This document shows, piece after piece, positions 55,422-64,000 of a DNA stretch of 64,000 nt. The stretch covers positions 434,001 through 498,000 of the forward strand of contig NZ_JAANOV010000001.1 in assembly GCF_011758745.1 (NCBI RefSeq). The letters are read 5' to 3'. The notes beneath the pieces were generated by a model that was given only the letters and a program-made list of their open reading frames with translations, was not told the origin of the DNA and did not search any database. The position numbers were made by a program, and so were the translations under genes. Source of the DNA: Amycolatopsis granulosa (lineage in GTDB: Bacteria > Actinomycetota > Actinomycetes > Mycobacteriales > Pseudonocardiaceae). Position 1 is the first letter of the stretch, and every line of letters begins with the position of its first letter.

Positions 55422-56459
55422 TCAGGTGCGGTCCGGGCGGCGCACCGGCTCGCAGCACCCCATCGCGCACGGCGCGCCGTTCACCGTGCAGCCGGCGAGC
55501 GGGAAGTCCGACAGCTTCCGCACCGGCGCGCCGGTCAGGTGCTCGCGCACCAGCTCCACCACCAGCTCCGCGAATCGCGGGTCACCGTTGGGCGTGGCGG
55601 CGCGGGCGAATCCCATGCCGTGCTCCGCGGCGCGCTGGGCGGCCTCGTTGTCCAGGTCCCAGACCACTTCGAGGTGGTCGGACACGAACCCGACCGGGCA
55701 CACCACGACCCCGGTGACGCCCCGGGAATGCAGGGTGTCGAGGTGGTCGACGATGTCCGGCTCCAGCCACGGCACCTGCGGTGGCCCGGACCGGGACTGC
55801 CACACCACGTCGTACTCGGCCACCCCGGCCTGCGCGGCCACCAGGCGCGCGGCCTCGTGGATCTGCCGCGAGTAGCGCCGGCCGCCCTCCGACGGCGGCC
55901 CGGCGGCCCGGTCCGCGCTGTCGGGCACCGAGTGCGCGGTGAACACGACCCGGGCGCCGGGCACCCGCGCCAGCCCGGCCCGCACGGCGTCGGCGAAGGC
56001 GCCGACGAACAGCGGGTGGTCGAAGAACTGCCGCAGCTTCACCAGCTCCGGCGCGCCCTCGCCGACGGCGGCGCGGGCTCGTTCGATGTCCTCGTCGTAC
56101 TGCCGGCACGCCGAGTAGCCGCCGTAGGCGCTGGTGGGGAACACCAGCGCGCGGCGCACCCCGTCGGCCCGCATCCGCGCGAGGGTGTCCTCGACCATCG
56201 GTGCCCAGTTGCGGTTGCCGAAGTACACCGGCAGGTCGACGCCCTGCGCCGCGAGTTCCTTCTCCACCGCGGCGATCGCCTCGCGGTTGAGCCGGTTGAT
56301 CGGCGACACGCCACCGAAGTGCTGGTAGTGCTCGGCGACCTCGAGGAGCCGTTCCCGCGGCACCCCCCGCCCCCGGGTCACGTTCTCCAGGAACGGCATG
56401 ACGTCGTCCGGTCCTTCCGGACCGCCGAAGGACAGCCACAGCAGCGCGTCATAACCCAC
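55422..56459 (-). CDS. hemH: Ferrochelatase (coproporphyrin-type)
   Basis: 345 aa. Inserts iron into the porphyrin; in actinobacteria the substrate is coproporphyrin [25 protein letters not shown] start, FGGVSPIN, catalytic His in [10 protein letters not shown] and Glu in [14 protein letters not shown]. The C-terminus [15 protein letters not shown] holds the Cys cluster that binds a 2Fe-2S centre in actinobacterial enzymes. GTG 56459 gives the usual length; GTG 56492 is possible. It follows inhA, as in mycobacteria. Confidence 0.93.
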   Translation of the reverse strand: MGYDALLWLSFGGPEGPDDVMPFLENVTRGRGVPRERLLEVAEHYQHFGGVSPINRLNREAIAAVEKELAAQGVDLPVYFGNRNWAPMVEDTLARMRADGVRRALVFPTSAYGGYSACRQYDEDIERARAAVGEGAPELVKLRQFFDHPLFVGAFADAVRAGLARVPGARVVFTAHSVPDSADRAAGPPSEGGRRYSRQIHEAARLVAAQAGVAEYDVVWQSRSGPPQVPWLEPDIVDHLDTLHSRGVTGVVVCPVGFVSDHLEVVWDLDNEAAQRAAEHGMGFARAATPNGDPRFAELVVELVREHLTGAPVRKLSDFPLAGCTVNGAPCAMGCCEPVRRPDRT

Positions 56460-56505
56460 GGCAGGAGATTCTGCCGCTGTGGCCGCCCCCACGCCCCCTC
56501 AGGGG

Positions 56506-57273
56506 TCACTGTCCCAGCGCGTGCACCCCGCCGTCGACCATGATCATCGAACCGGTGGTGGCGGGCAGCCAGTCCGACAGGACGGCGCAGATCGTCTTCG
56601 CCACCGGTGTCGGGTCCTCGGCGTCCCAGCCCAGCGGGGCGCGGTCGCCCCAGCCGCTCTCCAGCTCGCCGAAGCCCGGGATGGACTTCGCGGCCATGGT
56701 CTTGACCGGGCCGGCCGCGACCAGGTTCACCCGGATGCCCCGCGGCCCCAGGTCGCGCGCCAGGTAGCGGTTGACCGACTCCAGCGCCGCCTTCGCCACG
56801 CCCATCCAGTTGTAGGCCGGCCACGCCACCCGCGCGTCGAAGTCCATGCCCACCACCGAGGAGCCGCGCGACAGCAGCGGCAGCAGCGCCCTGGTCAGCG
56901 ACATGAACGAATACGCCGAGACCTCGACGGCAACCGAGACGTCCTGCCTCGGGGCGTCCAGGAACGGCGCGCCCAGGCACGACTGCGGCGCGAAGCCGAT
57001 CGAGTGCAGCACCCCGTCCAGCCCGTCGGTGTGCTCGCGCACGCGCTCGGCCAGCGTGTCCAGGTGCTCGGTGTTCTGCACGTCCAGCTCGATCACCGGC
57101 GCCTCCTGCGGCAGGCGCTTGGCGATGCGCTCCACCAGCGAGAGCCGGCCGAAACCGGTGAGCACGACCTGCGCGCCCTGCTCCTGCGCGGCTTTCGCCG
57201 CGTGGAACGCGATCGAGCCGTCGGTGATCACGCCGGTGATCAGCAGCCGCTTGCCTTCGAGAAGTCCGGCCAC
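56506..57273 (-). CDS. inhA: Enoyl-ACP reductase (InhA/FabI)
   Basis: 255 aa short-chain dehydrogenase fold. NADH-binding [17 protein letters not shown] and catalytic Tyr/Lys in [16 protein letters not shown] (YxxxMxxxK), as in InhA. It performs the last reduction of fatty-acid elongation. GTG 57273 with GAAAGGA 5 nt upstream; longer in-frame sequence runs into fabG and is not used. 32 nt after fabG. Confidence 0.94.
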   Translation of the reverse strand: MAGLLEGKRLLITGVITDGSIAFHAAKAAQEQGAQVVLTGFGRLSLVERIAKRLPQEAPVIELDVQNTEHLDTLAERVREHTDGLDGVLHSIGFAPQSCLGAPFLDAPRQDVSVAVEVSAYSFMSLTRALLPLLSRGSSVVGMDFDARVAWPAYNWMGVAKAALESVNRYLARDLGPRGIRVNLVAAGPVKTMAAKSIPGFGELESGWGDRAPLGWDAEDPTPVAKTICAVLSDWLPATTGSMIMVDGGVHALGQ

Positions 57274-57305
57274 GCCAGTCCTTTCGTGTGTGTTCGCAGA
57301 AGGTG

Positions 57306-58091
<786 letters not shown>

Positions 58092-58163
58092 CTACGCCGG
58101 AGTAACCCGGTGAGCCCGGTCACGAGCGCCGCGGCTTAAGGGACTGTTAGGTGTGCGGGCACG

Positions 58164-58219
58164 CCCTTGTCGCCGACCGCTCCCGGCACCGAACGTGGTC
58201 GGCGGTCATGAGACAAGGG
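58164..58219 (+). promoter_or_regulatory. Leader hairpin covering the ribosome site of the MHS transporter gene
   Basis: 5' arm CCCTTGTC-GCCGACC (58164-58178), 18-nt loop, 3' arm GGTCGGC (58197-58203), 8-nt bulge, then GACAAGGG (58212-58219). All 15 pairs are Watson-Crick. The 3' arm contains the AAGGG of the ribosome site (AAGGGA 58215-58220; ATG 58228). If transcribed, it would hide the site. It could alternatively be a DNA inverted-repeat operator. Confidence 0.55.
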
Positions 58220-58227
58220 AGTTTTCG

Positions 58228-59538
58228 ATGACGACACGGATCTCCACCGGCGGGGACGAGCGCGCCGGGCGCCGCGTGGTGAGCAACATCCTCCGCGGCT
58301 CGGTGGGCAACCTGATCGAGTGGTACGACTGGTACGCCTACACGGCGTTCAGCGTGTACTTCGCCGGCACGTTCTTCCCGAAGGGCGACTCGACCGCGCA
58401 GCTGCTCAACACCGCGGGCGTGTTCGCGGTGGGCTTCCTCATGCGGCCGCTCGGCGGGTGGCTGCTCGGGCGCTACGCCGACCGCTTCGGGCGGCGCGCC
58501 GCACTGACCCTCTCGGTGAGCATGATGGCGGCCGGTTCGCTGCTCATCGCGCTCACCCCGGGTTACACCACGATCGGTCTCGCCGCGCCGTTGCTGCTGG
58601 TGCTGGCCCGGCTGCTGCAGGGCATCTCCGTGGGCGGCGAGTACTCGACCTCGGCGACGTACATGTCGGAGGTCGCCACCCGCGGCCGGCGCGGCTACTA
58701 CTCCAGCTACCAGTACGTCACGCTGATCGCCGGCCAGCTGGTCGCGCTCGCGGTGCAGATCCTGCTGCAGCAGGTGCTCACCACCGGGCAGCTGCACAGC
58801 TGGGGCTGGCGCGTCGCGTTCGGGATCGGCGCGATCGGCGCGCTGATCGTGTTCTGGCTGCGCCGCGGCATGGACGAGTCGGCCGACTTCGAGGAGTCGA
58901 AGGCCGAGCGCGGTCCCGCCGGGCACGGCACGCTCAAGGCGCTGGCGAAGCACCCGCGGGAAGTCGCACTGGTGGTCGGCCTCACCATGGGCGGCACGCT
59001 GTTCTTCTACACCTACACGACGTACCTGCAGAAGTTCATGGTCAACACCAGCGGTATCAGCAAGCCGACCGCGGCGTGGATCAACTTCCTCGCGCTGGTG
59101 GTGTTCGTGGTGCTGCAGCCGCTCTACGGGGCGGTGTCGGACCGGGTGGGGCGCCGCCCGCTGCTGATCGGGTTCGGCGTGCTGGGCACGCTGGTGACGG
59201 TGCCGTCGCTGACGCTGCTCGCGCACACCCGCAACCCGGTGTTCGCGTTCGTGCTGATGACCGTGCCGCTGGCGATCAGCGCGATGTACACCTCGATCAG
59301 CGCGGTGGTGAAGGCGGAGCTGTTCCCGACCAACATCCGCGCGCTCGGGGTCGGGCTGCCGTACTCGGTGGCGGTCGCGGTGTTCGGCGGCACCGCCGAG
59401 TACATCGCCCTGTGGTGCAAGCAGGCCGGGCACGAATCGCTGTTCTTCTGGTACGTCACGGTGGTCGTGTTCCTGTCGCTGATCATCTACGTGCGGATGC
59501 GCGACACCGGCAAGAACTCGGCGATCGACGCCTCCTAG
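58228..59538 (+). CDS. MFS transporter, metabolite:H+ symporter (MHS/KgtP-like)
   Basis: 436 aa, 12 membrane helices. NLIEWYDWYAYTAFSVYF at helix 1, RPLGGWLLGRYADRFGRRAAL (motif A), LLQGISVGGEYSTSATYMSE, and the second motif A SDRVGRRPLLIGFG. These fit the MHS family that takes up alpha-ketoglutarate, citrate, proline-betaine and other acids. ATG 58228 has AAGGGA at 7 nt; this site is inside the leader hairpin. Heads a cluster with a two-component system and a TAXI-type binding protein. Confidence 0.88.
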   Translation: MTTRISTGGDERAGRRVVSNILRGSVGNLIEWYDWYAYTAFSVYFAGTFFPKGDSTAQLLNTAGVFAVGFLMRPLGGWLLGRYADRFGRRAALTLSVSMMAAGSLLIALTPGYTTIGLAAPLLLVLARLLQGISVGGEYSTSATYMSEVATRGRRGYYSSYQYVTLIAGQLVALAVQILLQQVLTTGQLHSWGWRVAFGIGAIGALIVFWLRRGMDESADFEESKAERGPAGHGTLKALAKHPREVALVVGLTMGGTLFFYTYTTYLQKFMVNTSGISKPTAAWINFLALVVFVVLQPLYGAVSDRVGRRPLLIGFGVLGTLVTVPSLTLLAHTRNPVFAFVLMTVPLAISAMYTSISAVVKAELFPTNIRALGVGLPYSVAVAVFGGTAEYIALWCKQAGHESLFFWYVTVVVFLSLIIYVRMRDTGKNSAIDAS

Positions 59539-59539
59539 G

Positions 59540-60205
59540 GTGAGGGCCGTGCGCGTGCTGCTGGTGGAGGACGACGACGGGGTGGCCGGCGCCCTCACCG
59601 ACTCCCTCGGCGCGCACGGCCACCGGCTCACGCGGGTGCGGCGCGGTGCGGACGCCCTGCTCGCCCACCGCGACGCCGACCTGGCGCTGCTCGACCTGGG
59701 CCTGCCCGATCTGGACGGCCTCGAAGTGCTCCGCAAGCTGCGGGCGGTGAGCGCGCTGCCGGTCATCGTGCTCACCGCACGGGGCGACGAACGCTCCGTG
59801 GTGCGCGGCCTGCGGCTCGGCGCGGACGACTACCTGGTCAAACCGGTGCGGCTGAGCGAGCTGCTCGCCCGGATCGAGGCCGTCACCCGGCGGGCGGCCG
59901 CCGCCCGGCCGCAACCGCGCGTGGTGGCCGTCGGCGACATCGAGGTGGACCTGGACGCGCGGCGGGTCCAGGTGGGCGGCGCGGAGATCGACCTGACCGC
60001 GAAGGAGTTCGCCGTGCTGGCGGCGCTGGCGCGCCGCGCGGGCACGGCGGTGAGCCGGCAGCAGCTGATGGACGAGGTGTGGGGCGACGCCTTCGTGGCG
60101 GTGTCCCGGTCGCTGGACGTGCACCTCACCCAGCTGCGGGCGAAGCTGCGGCGGCCGGAGCTGCTCACCACGATCCGCGGCTTCGGCTACCGGCTGGGCG
60201 GGTAG
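59540..60205 (+). CDS. Two-component response regulator (OmpR family)
   Basis: 221 aa. Receiver domain with acidic pair EDDD near residues 10-13, phosphorylation Asp52 (ALLDLGLPDLDG), Thr in LTARGD and Lys in YLVKPV; then an OmpR-type winged helix (IDLTAKEFAVLAALA, SRSLDVHLTQLRAKL). GTG 59540 is used; GTG 59549 with GGGTGAGGG before it is equally possible. Starts 1 nt after the transporter stop and abuts the kinase gene. Confidence 0.92.
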   Translation: MRAVRVLLVEDDDGVAGALTDSLGAHGHRLTRVRRGADALLAHRDADLALLDLGLPDLDGLEVLRKLRAVSALPVIVLTARGDERSVVRGLRLGADDYLVKPVRLSELLARIEAVTRRAAAARPQPRVVAVGDIEVDLDARRVQVGGAEIDLTAKEFAVLAALARRAGTAVSRQQLMDEVWGDAFVAVSRSLDVHLTQLRAKLRRPELLTTIRGFGYRLGG

Positions 60206-61588
60206 GTGCGCACCCGGGTCCTGGCCGTGCTGCTGGCGTTCGTCGTGCTCGCGACCGCGGGGTTCGCGTTGCCGCTGCTGAGTGTGACCGCCACCGAGCG
60301 CACCCAGCAGCTGCTGCTCGCGCGCACCGCGGACCTGGACCGGTTCGCCGTGCTCGCCGACGCGGGTGACCGCGCCACACTCCGGGCGGAGGTGACCCGC
60401 TACACGGAGCTGTACGGGGAGGGGATCGTCGTCGTCACGGCGCAGCGCGTACCGCTGGCCGAGACGGGCGGGCTGAGCGCGGCGGACCCTGCGGTGGCCC
60501 GGCTGATCGACGCGGCGCTGCGCAACCAGCCGGCCCAGCCGGCGGGGACGGTGCGGCCGTGGTCGCGCACGCCGGTGCTGCTGGCGCGCCCCGCCGGAAC
60601 CGGGACGAAGGTGTCCGGGGCGGTGGTGCTGCGCGCGTCGGTGGCCGCTGCCGCCGACGACGTGCGGCGCAGCTGGTTCGCCGTGCTGGCCGGTGCGGTG
60701 CTGGTGACCCTGGCCGGGGCGGGACTCGCGCTGGGCGCGGCGCGCTGGGTGCTGGGCCCGCTGCGGCGCCTGGACCGCGCCGTCGGGACCCTGACCGCCG
60801 GGCTGCGGCCGGTGCACGCCGACCTGGCCGGACCACCCGAACTGCGGCAGCTCGCGGCGGGGTTCAACCGGATGTCGGACACCGTGACGGCGGCGCTGGA
60901 CCAGCAGCGGCGGCTGGTCGCGGACACCTCGCACCAGATGCGCAACCCGATGACGGCGCTGCGGTTGCGGGTGGACGCGCTGGAACCGTCGCTGCCCGAG
61001 TCGGCTTCGGCCACCTACGCGGGGGCGGTCGGGGAACTGGACCGGCTGGAGGCCCTGCTGGACGACCTGCTGACCCTCGCGGCCGCCGAGCACCGGGCGG
61101 GTGAGCTGGCCGTGTCCGGGGAGGCCGCCTGCTGTGACGCGGCCGCGGTGGCGCGGGCGCAGACGCACCTGTGGCAGCCGCTCGCGGAGCGGGCCGGGGT
61201 GACCTTGCGCTTCGGCCCGGCGCCGGCCGGGCCGGTGCGGGCGGCCGCGACGGAGGCGGAGCTCGCGCAGGTGCTGGACGTGCTGGTGGACAACGCCCTG
61301 AAGTACGCGCCGGGCGCGGAGGTCACGGTCTCCTGCGTCCTCGAGGGACCGTGGGCGGTGGTGTCGGTGCGCGACTCCGGGCCCGGGCTGGCCCCGGACG
61401 AGCTGGCGCGGGCGCAGTCCCGGTTCTGGCGCGCCGACCGGCACCGTGGCCTGCCCGGGACCGGCCTCGGGCTGGCCATCGCCGAACGGCTGGCCGCCGG
61501 CCGCGGCGGGCGCGTCGAACTGCGGGCCGCGCACCCGCGCGGGCTCGTGGTGCGTGTCCTGCTGCCCACTGCACGGGAGGCGCGATGA
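60206..61588 (+). CDS. Two-component sensor histidine kinase
   Basis: 460 aa. Membrane helix about 4-26, extracytoplasmic domain about 27-155, second helix about 157-178, HAMP, then DHp with His243 (ADTSHQMRNPMTALRL) and HATPase domain with DNALKYAP, DSGPGLAP and GTGLGLAIAERL. GTG follows the regulator stop directly; TGA overlaps the ATG of the TAXI protein. The sensor domain is small, so the binding protein encoded next may deliver the signal. Confidence 0.92.
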   Translation: MRTRVLAVLLAFVVLATAGFALPLLSVTATERTQQLLLARTADLDRFAVLADAGDRATLRAEVTRYTELYGEGIVVVTAQRVPLAETGGLSAADPAVARLIDAALRNQPAQPAGTVRPWSRTPVLLARPAGTGTKVSGAVVLRASVAAAADDVRRSWFAVLAGAVLVTLAGAGLALGAARWVLGPLRRLDRAVGTLTAGLRPVHADLAGPPELRQLAAGFNRMSDTVTAALDQQRRLVADTSHQMRNPMTALRLRVDALEPSLPESASATYAGAVGELDRLEALLDDLLTLAAAEHRAGELAVSGEAACCDAAAVARAQTHLWQPLAERAGVTLRFGPAPAGPVRAAATEAELAQVLDVLVDNALKYAPGAEVTVSCVLEGPWAVVSVRDSGPGLAPDELARAQSRFWRADRHRGLPGTGLGLAIAERLAAGRGGRVELRAAHPRGLVVRVLLPTAREAR

Positions 61589-62574
61589 CCGCCACCCCGC
61601 ACCGGCTGTTCCCCGGCGCGGACCGTCCCGGCGCCAGCCGCCGGAGTGTGCTGCGGGCCGGGGTGGCGCTCGCCGTCACCGGCGGTGTCCTCACCGCCGC
61701 GCAACCGCCCCGCAGCGAGGGACCGGCCGGGCCGCTGCGCATCGCGACCGGGGAGGAGTCCGGGTTCTACCGCGCGTTCGGCCAGCTGCTCGCCGCCGAG
61801 CTGCGGGCCGCCTACCCGCGCCTGGACGCCGTCGCCCTGGTCACCGAGGCCAGCGTCGCCAACCTGGAGATGATCGAGGCCGGCACCGCCGATCTCGCCC
61901 TGGTCCTCGCCGACATCGCCGGCACCGCGCTGGGCGGCACCGCCCCGTTCGGCCACCGCATCGAGCTGCGCGCGCTGGGCCGGGTCTACGAGAACTACCT
62001 GCAGCTCGCCGTGCGCGCCGACTCCCCCGTCACCACCGTCGCGGACCTGGCCGGGCGCACCGTCTCGCTCGGCGCGGCCCGCTCCGGCGGGGCGGTGCTC
62101 GGTGACCGGGTCCTGGCCGCCGCCGGGGTGACCGCGACGATCCGCCACCTGTCCATGGCCGCGGCCCGCGACGCGCTGAAGGCGGGGGCGATCGACGCCA
62201 TGCTCGTCTCCGGCGGCGTGCCGCTGCCCGTGCTGTCCACACTGGACAGTGAGGTGGGCATCCGGCTGGTGCCACTCGCGCCCTACCTGCCCGCCCTGCA
62301 CGGCTTCGGCTACGAGGCCGTCCGGGTGCCCGCCGGCGCCTACCGCTCCCCCGAGGTCGACACGATCGGCGTGGCGAGCCTGCTCGTCTGCCGCCCGGAC
62401 CTGCCCGCCCCGACCGCCGCGGCCGTCACCCGCGTGCTCGTGCAGCAGGCGAGCCGGCTGGTTCCGGCGCAGACGGTGGCGATCCAGTTTCTCGATGTCC
62501 GGTCGCTCATCGGAACCGGTAGCGTGCCCCTGCACCCCGGAGCCGTGGCGACCTACCGCGCGCTGCACGGCTGA
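61585..62574 (+). CDS. TAXI-family TRAP solute-binding protein
   Basis: 329 aa. N-terminal twin-arginine type signal (ASRRSVLRAGVALAVTGGV), then the TAXI start LRIATGEESGFYRAFGQLLA and LVTEASVANLEMIEAGTADLALV; second lobe VADLAGRTVSLGAARSGG. TAXI proteins bind glutamate, ketoglutarate or other acids. No TRAP membrane subunits (DctM/DctQ) are in the window, so it may serve as sensor partner of the kinase or feed the MHS transporter. Overlaps the kinase stop by 4 bp. Confidence 0.87.
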   Translation: MTATPHRLFPGADRPGASRRSVLRAGVALAVTGGVLTAAQPPRSEGPAGPLRIATGEESGFYRAFGQLLAAELRAAYPRLDAVALVTEASVANLEMIEAGTADLALVLADIAGTALGGTAPFGHRIELRALGRVYENYLQLAVRADSPVTTVADLAGRTVSLGAARSGGAVLGDRVLAAAGVTATIRHLSMAAARDALKAGAIDAMLVSGGVPLPVLSTLDSEVGIRLVPLAPYLPALHGFGYEAVRVPAGAYRSPEVDTIGVASLLVCRPDLPAPTAAAVTRVLVQQASRLVPAQTVAIQFLDVRSLIGTGSVPLHPGAVATYRALHG

Positions 62575-62591
62575 ACGAGGAAGGAACACCC

Positions 62592-63008
62592 GTGACCCAG
62601 TCCCGTCCGCCGGTCGTGGCGATGCCGCTGCGCGTCCGCTTCCACGAGTGCGACCCGCAGGGGATCGTGTTCAACGCCCACTACCTGGCCTACTTCGACA
62701 TGGCGTCGTTCGAGTTCTTCAAGGCGGTCTTCGGCTCCTACGACGCCCTGCGCGAGTACGGCGTGGACGTCGTGGTGGCCGAGTCGAACCTGCGCTACCA
62801 CGCGCCGAGCCGCTTCGACGACGAGCTGGTCGTCGAGGTCGTGATCGACCACCTCGGCACCACCTCGATGATCCTCGGGTTCACCGTGCGCCGCGGCGAC
62901 GACCTGATCGCCACCGGCACCAACCGGTACGTGTTCGTGGACGCCACGGCGCTCACCAAGGCCGCGCCACCGGAGGACGTGCGCGCGAAGCTCGCGGCGC
63001 ACACGTGA
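62592..63008 (+). CDS. Acyl-CoA thioesterase (4HBT/YbgC-like)
   Basis: 138 aa single hotdog. The active-site signature FHECDPQGIVFNAHYLAYFD contains the Asp that attacks thioesters in 4-hydroxybenzoyl-CoA thioesterases. Also DLIATGTNRYVFVD. GTG start with GAGGAAGGA about 7 nt upstream. 17 nt after the TAXI gene, so it may end that operon. Acyl substrate unknown. Confidence 0.88.
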   Translation: MTQSRPPVVAMPLRVRFHECDPQGIVFNAHYLAYFDMASFEFFKAVFGSYDALREYGVDVVVAESNLRYHAPSRFDDELVVEVVIDHLGTTSMILGFTVRRGDDLIATGTNRYVFVDATALTKAAPPEDVRAKLAAHT

Positions 63009-63166
63009 CCGATCTCGTGCGCGAGACCTGCGGGACCTGCGGGGTTCGGGGTGGACGCGTCGGGCATCGCCGTCGCGGTGACACGGTTCGGGCCCGCGCC
63101 CGCCCTGTGATGGGATGGGCCCACCAGCACGGGCGAACCACGGGTGACAGGACACGATCAATTCCG

Positions 63167-63631
63167 ATGTTTCGGATTCTCTTCTACCAGCCGGAGATCC
63201 CGCCCAACACGGGCAACGCCATCCGGCTCGCCGCCAACACCGGCTGCCAGCTGCACCTCGTCGAACCGCTGGGGTTCGCGTTCGAGGACAAGCACCTGCG
63301 CCGGGCCGGACTGGACTACCACGACCTGGCCGACGTGCACGTGCACCCGGACCTGGACAGCGCGTGGCGGGCGCTGCTGCCGGCGAAGGTCTACGCGTTC
63401 AGCGCGGGCGCCACCCGGTGGTACACCGACGTGGCCTACCAGCCGGGTGACGTGCTGCTGTTCGGACCGGAATCCACCGGCCTGCCGCCCGCCGTGCAGG
63501 ACGCGCCACAGATCACCGACCGCGTCCGCGTGCCGATGCGGCCGGGGGTGCGTTCGCTCAACCTCGCGAACACCGCGGCCATCGCCGTCTTCGAGGCGTG
63601 GCGCCAGCACGGGTTCACCGGCGGCCGCTAA
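63167..63631 (+). CDS. trmL: tRNA (cytidine34-2'-O)-methyltransferase TrmL
   Basis: 154 aa SPOUT methyltransferase. Motif 1 PPNTGNAIRLAANTG, motif 2 LLFGPESTGLPP, motif 3 RSLNLANTAAIAVFEA (trefoil knot). It methylates the wobble ribose of tRNA-Leu isoacceptors. ATG 63167. The 158-bp gap before it shows no gene. The TAA overlaps the stop of the convergent DUF2267 gene. Confidence 0.92.
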   Translation: MFRILFYQPEIPPNTGNAIRLAANTGCQLHLVEPLGFAFEDKHLRRAGLDYHDLADVHVHPDLDSAWRALLPAKVYAFSAGATRWYTDVAYQPGDVLLFGPESTGLPPAVQDAPQITDRVRVPMRPGVRSLNLANTAAIAVFEAWRQHGFTGGR

Positions 63632-64000
63632 CGGTGCTGGTCCACCGGGGCGGTGGAGAGCAGGTCCTGCCGGTAGTCGGCGGGCAGCTGCCGTTCGAGG
63701 TGGTCGAACTCGCCCTGGCTCACGCCGGCCTTGAGCGCGGCGATCACCGCCCGGGCGTGCTCGCGGGCGCCGTCCTGCGTGCAGCCGTGACCTTCGGCGT
63801 CCATGACGCGCCGGTAGAACTCCTCCACGCCGAACGAGGCGCCTTCGCCGGTCTCCGGCAGCGCTTCCCTGATCCCGGCGGGCAGCTGCCCGGCCAGGTC
63901 ACCGGGCTCACCGCCGGCGAGCCGCTGCCCCAGCACGGTCAGCGTGGCCCGGGTGGCCGCCTCGGCGTGCCCGGCGTCGGCCAGCCCCGCGGTGCGGCGC
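63628..64000 (-). CDS. DUF2267 protein, partial
   Basis: The frame runs from the right edge to TAG 63628 (about 124 residues visible, start outside). RATLTVLGQRLAGGEPGDLAGQLPAGIRE at the edge is the typical first helix pair of DUF2267; FYRRVMDAEGHG and EHARAVIAALKAGVSQGEFDHLERQL follow in parts. The family is found in stress-related operons; function unknown. Confidence 0.8.
   Translation of the reverse strand, partial: RRTAGLADAGHAEAATRATLTVLGQRLAGGEPGDLAGQLPAGIREALPETGEGASFGVEEFYRRVMDAEGHGCTQDGAREHARAVIAALKAGVSQGEFDHLERQLPADYRQDLLSTAPVDQHR

Overview
The DNA is very GC-rich, uses many GTG and TTG starts with 4-bp ATGA/GTGA overlaps, and encodes a 20S proteasome with pupylation, mycothiol ligase MshC, PafBC, TatA/C, ECF42 and InhA/FabG. 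This points to the chromosome of an actinomycete of the family Pseudonocardiaceae, most likely Amycolatopsis or a close relative. Much of 1.3-48 kb follows the Mycobacterium tuberculosis Rv2090-Rv2130c order (exonuclease, helY, tatC/A, pafC/B/A, prcA/B, pup, dop, arc, trmI, RecB-like nuclease, hisG/E, metH, PAC2, mshC). A second conserved block is fabG-inhA-hemH at 55-58 kb. I see no tRNA, rRNA, CRISPR array, insertion sequence or prophage.

Layout. 0-6.2 kb: partial Lrp/AsnC regulator, M24 peptidase, 5'-3' exonuclease, an SPFH/ribbon-helix-helix/GPP34 membrane operon and a divergent drug/Na-type ABC exporter. 6.2-10.5 kb: an accessory patch with two truncated alpha/beta-hydrolase pseudogenes and a tandemly duplicated DUF4333 + Eis-type acetyltransferase pair. 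10.5-29 kb: helY, a diacylglycerol kinase pseudogene, Tat genes, pafABC with an embedded DUF1684 gene, pentapeptide protein, prcA/prcB/pup/dop, Nudix, lipoprotein, aldo-keto reductase, a small HTH-like gene and arc. 29-48 kb: TrmI, site-2 protease homologue, RecB-like nuclease, thioesterase, ParA, ECF42/DGPF pair, AEC transporter, hisG/hisE, HAD phosphatase, metH, PAC2 protein, MFS, metallophosphoesterase, mshC. 48-64 kb: pentapeptide protein, GH25 lysozyme, Cys-containing regulator facing a cupin, VWA/AAA pair, hemH-inhA-fabG, and a transporter/two-component/TAXI-protein cluster.

How the genes fit together. PafA, Dop, Pup, PrcA/B and Arc form the whole pupylation-degradation system. PafB/PafC (WYL regulators of the LexA-independent DNA-damage response) lie in the pafA operon. 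Two promoters in the window match the RecA-NDp pattern that PafBC acts on in mycobacteria (TTGTCRGTG-N8-TANNNT): one in front of pup and one in front of the RecB-like nuclease. This would tie both proteasome and nuclease to DNA damage.

The least explained signals are a 16-bp element (GTATAG-NN-CGTTATAC) present four times in one orientation, two copies of which flank a small HTH-like gene, and a leader hairpin that would cover the ribosome site of the 58-kb transporter gene. A number of genes have a TANNNT box 6-7 nt before the start codon and are probably translated from leaderless mRNAs.
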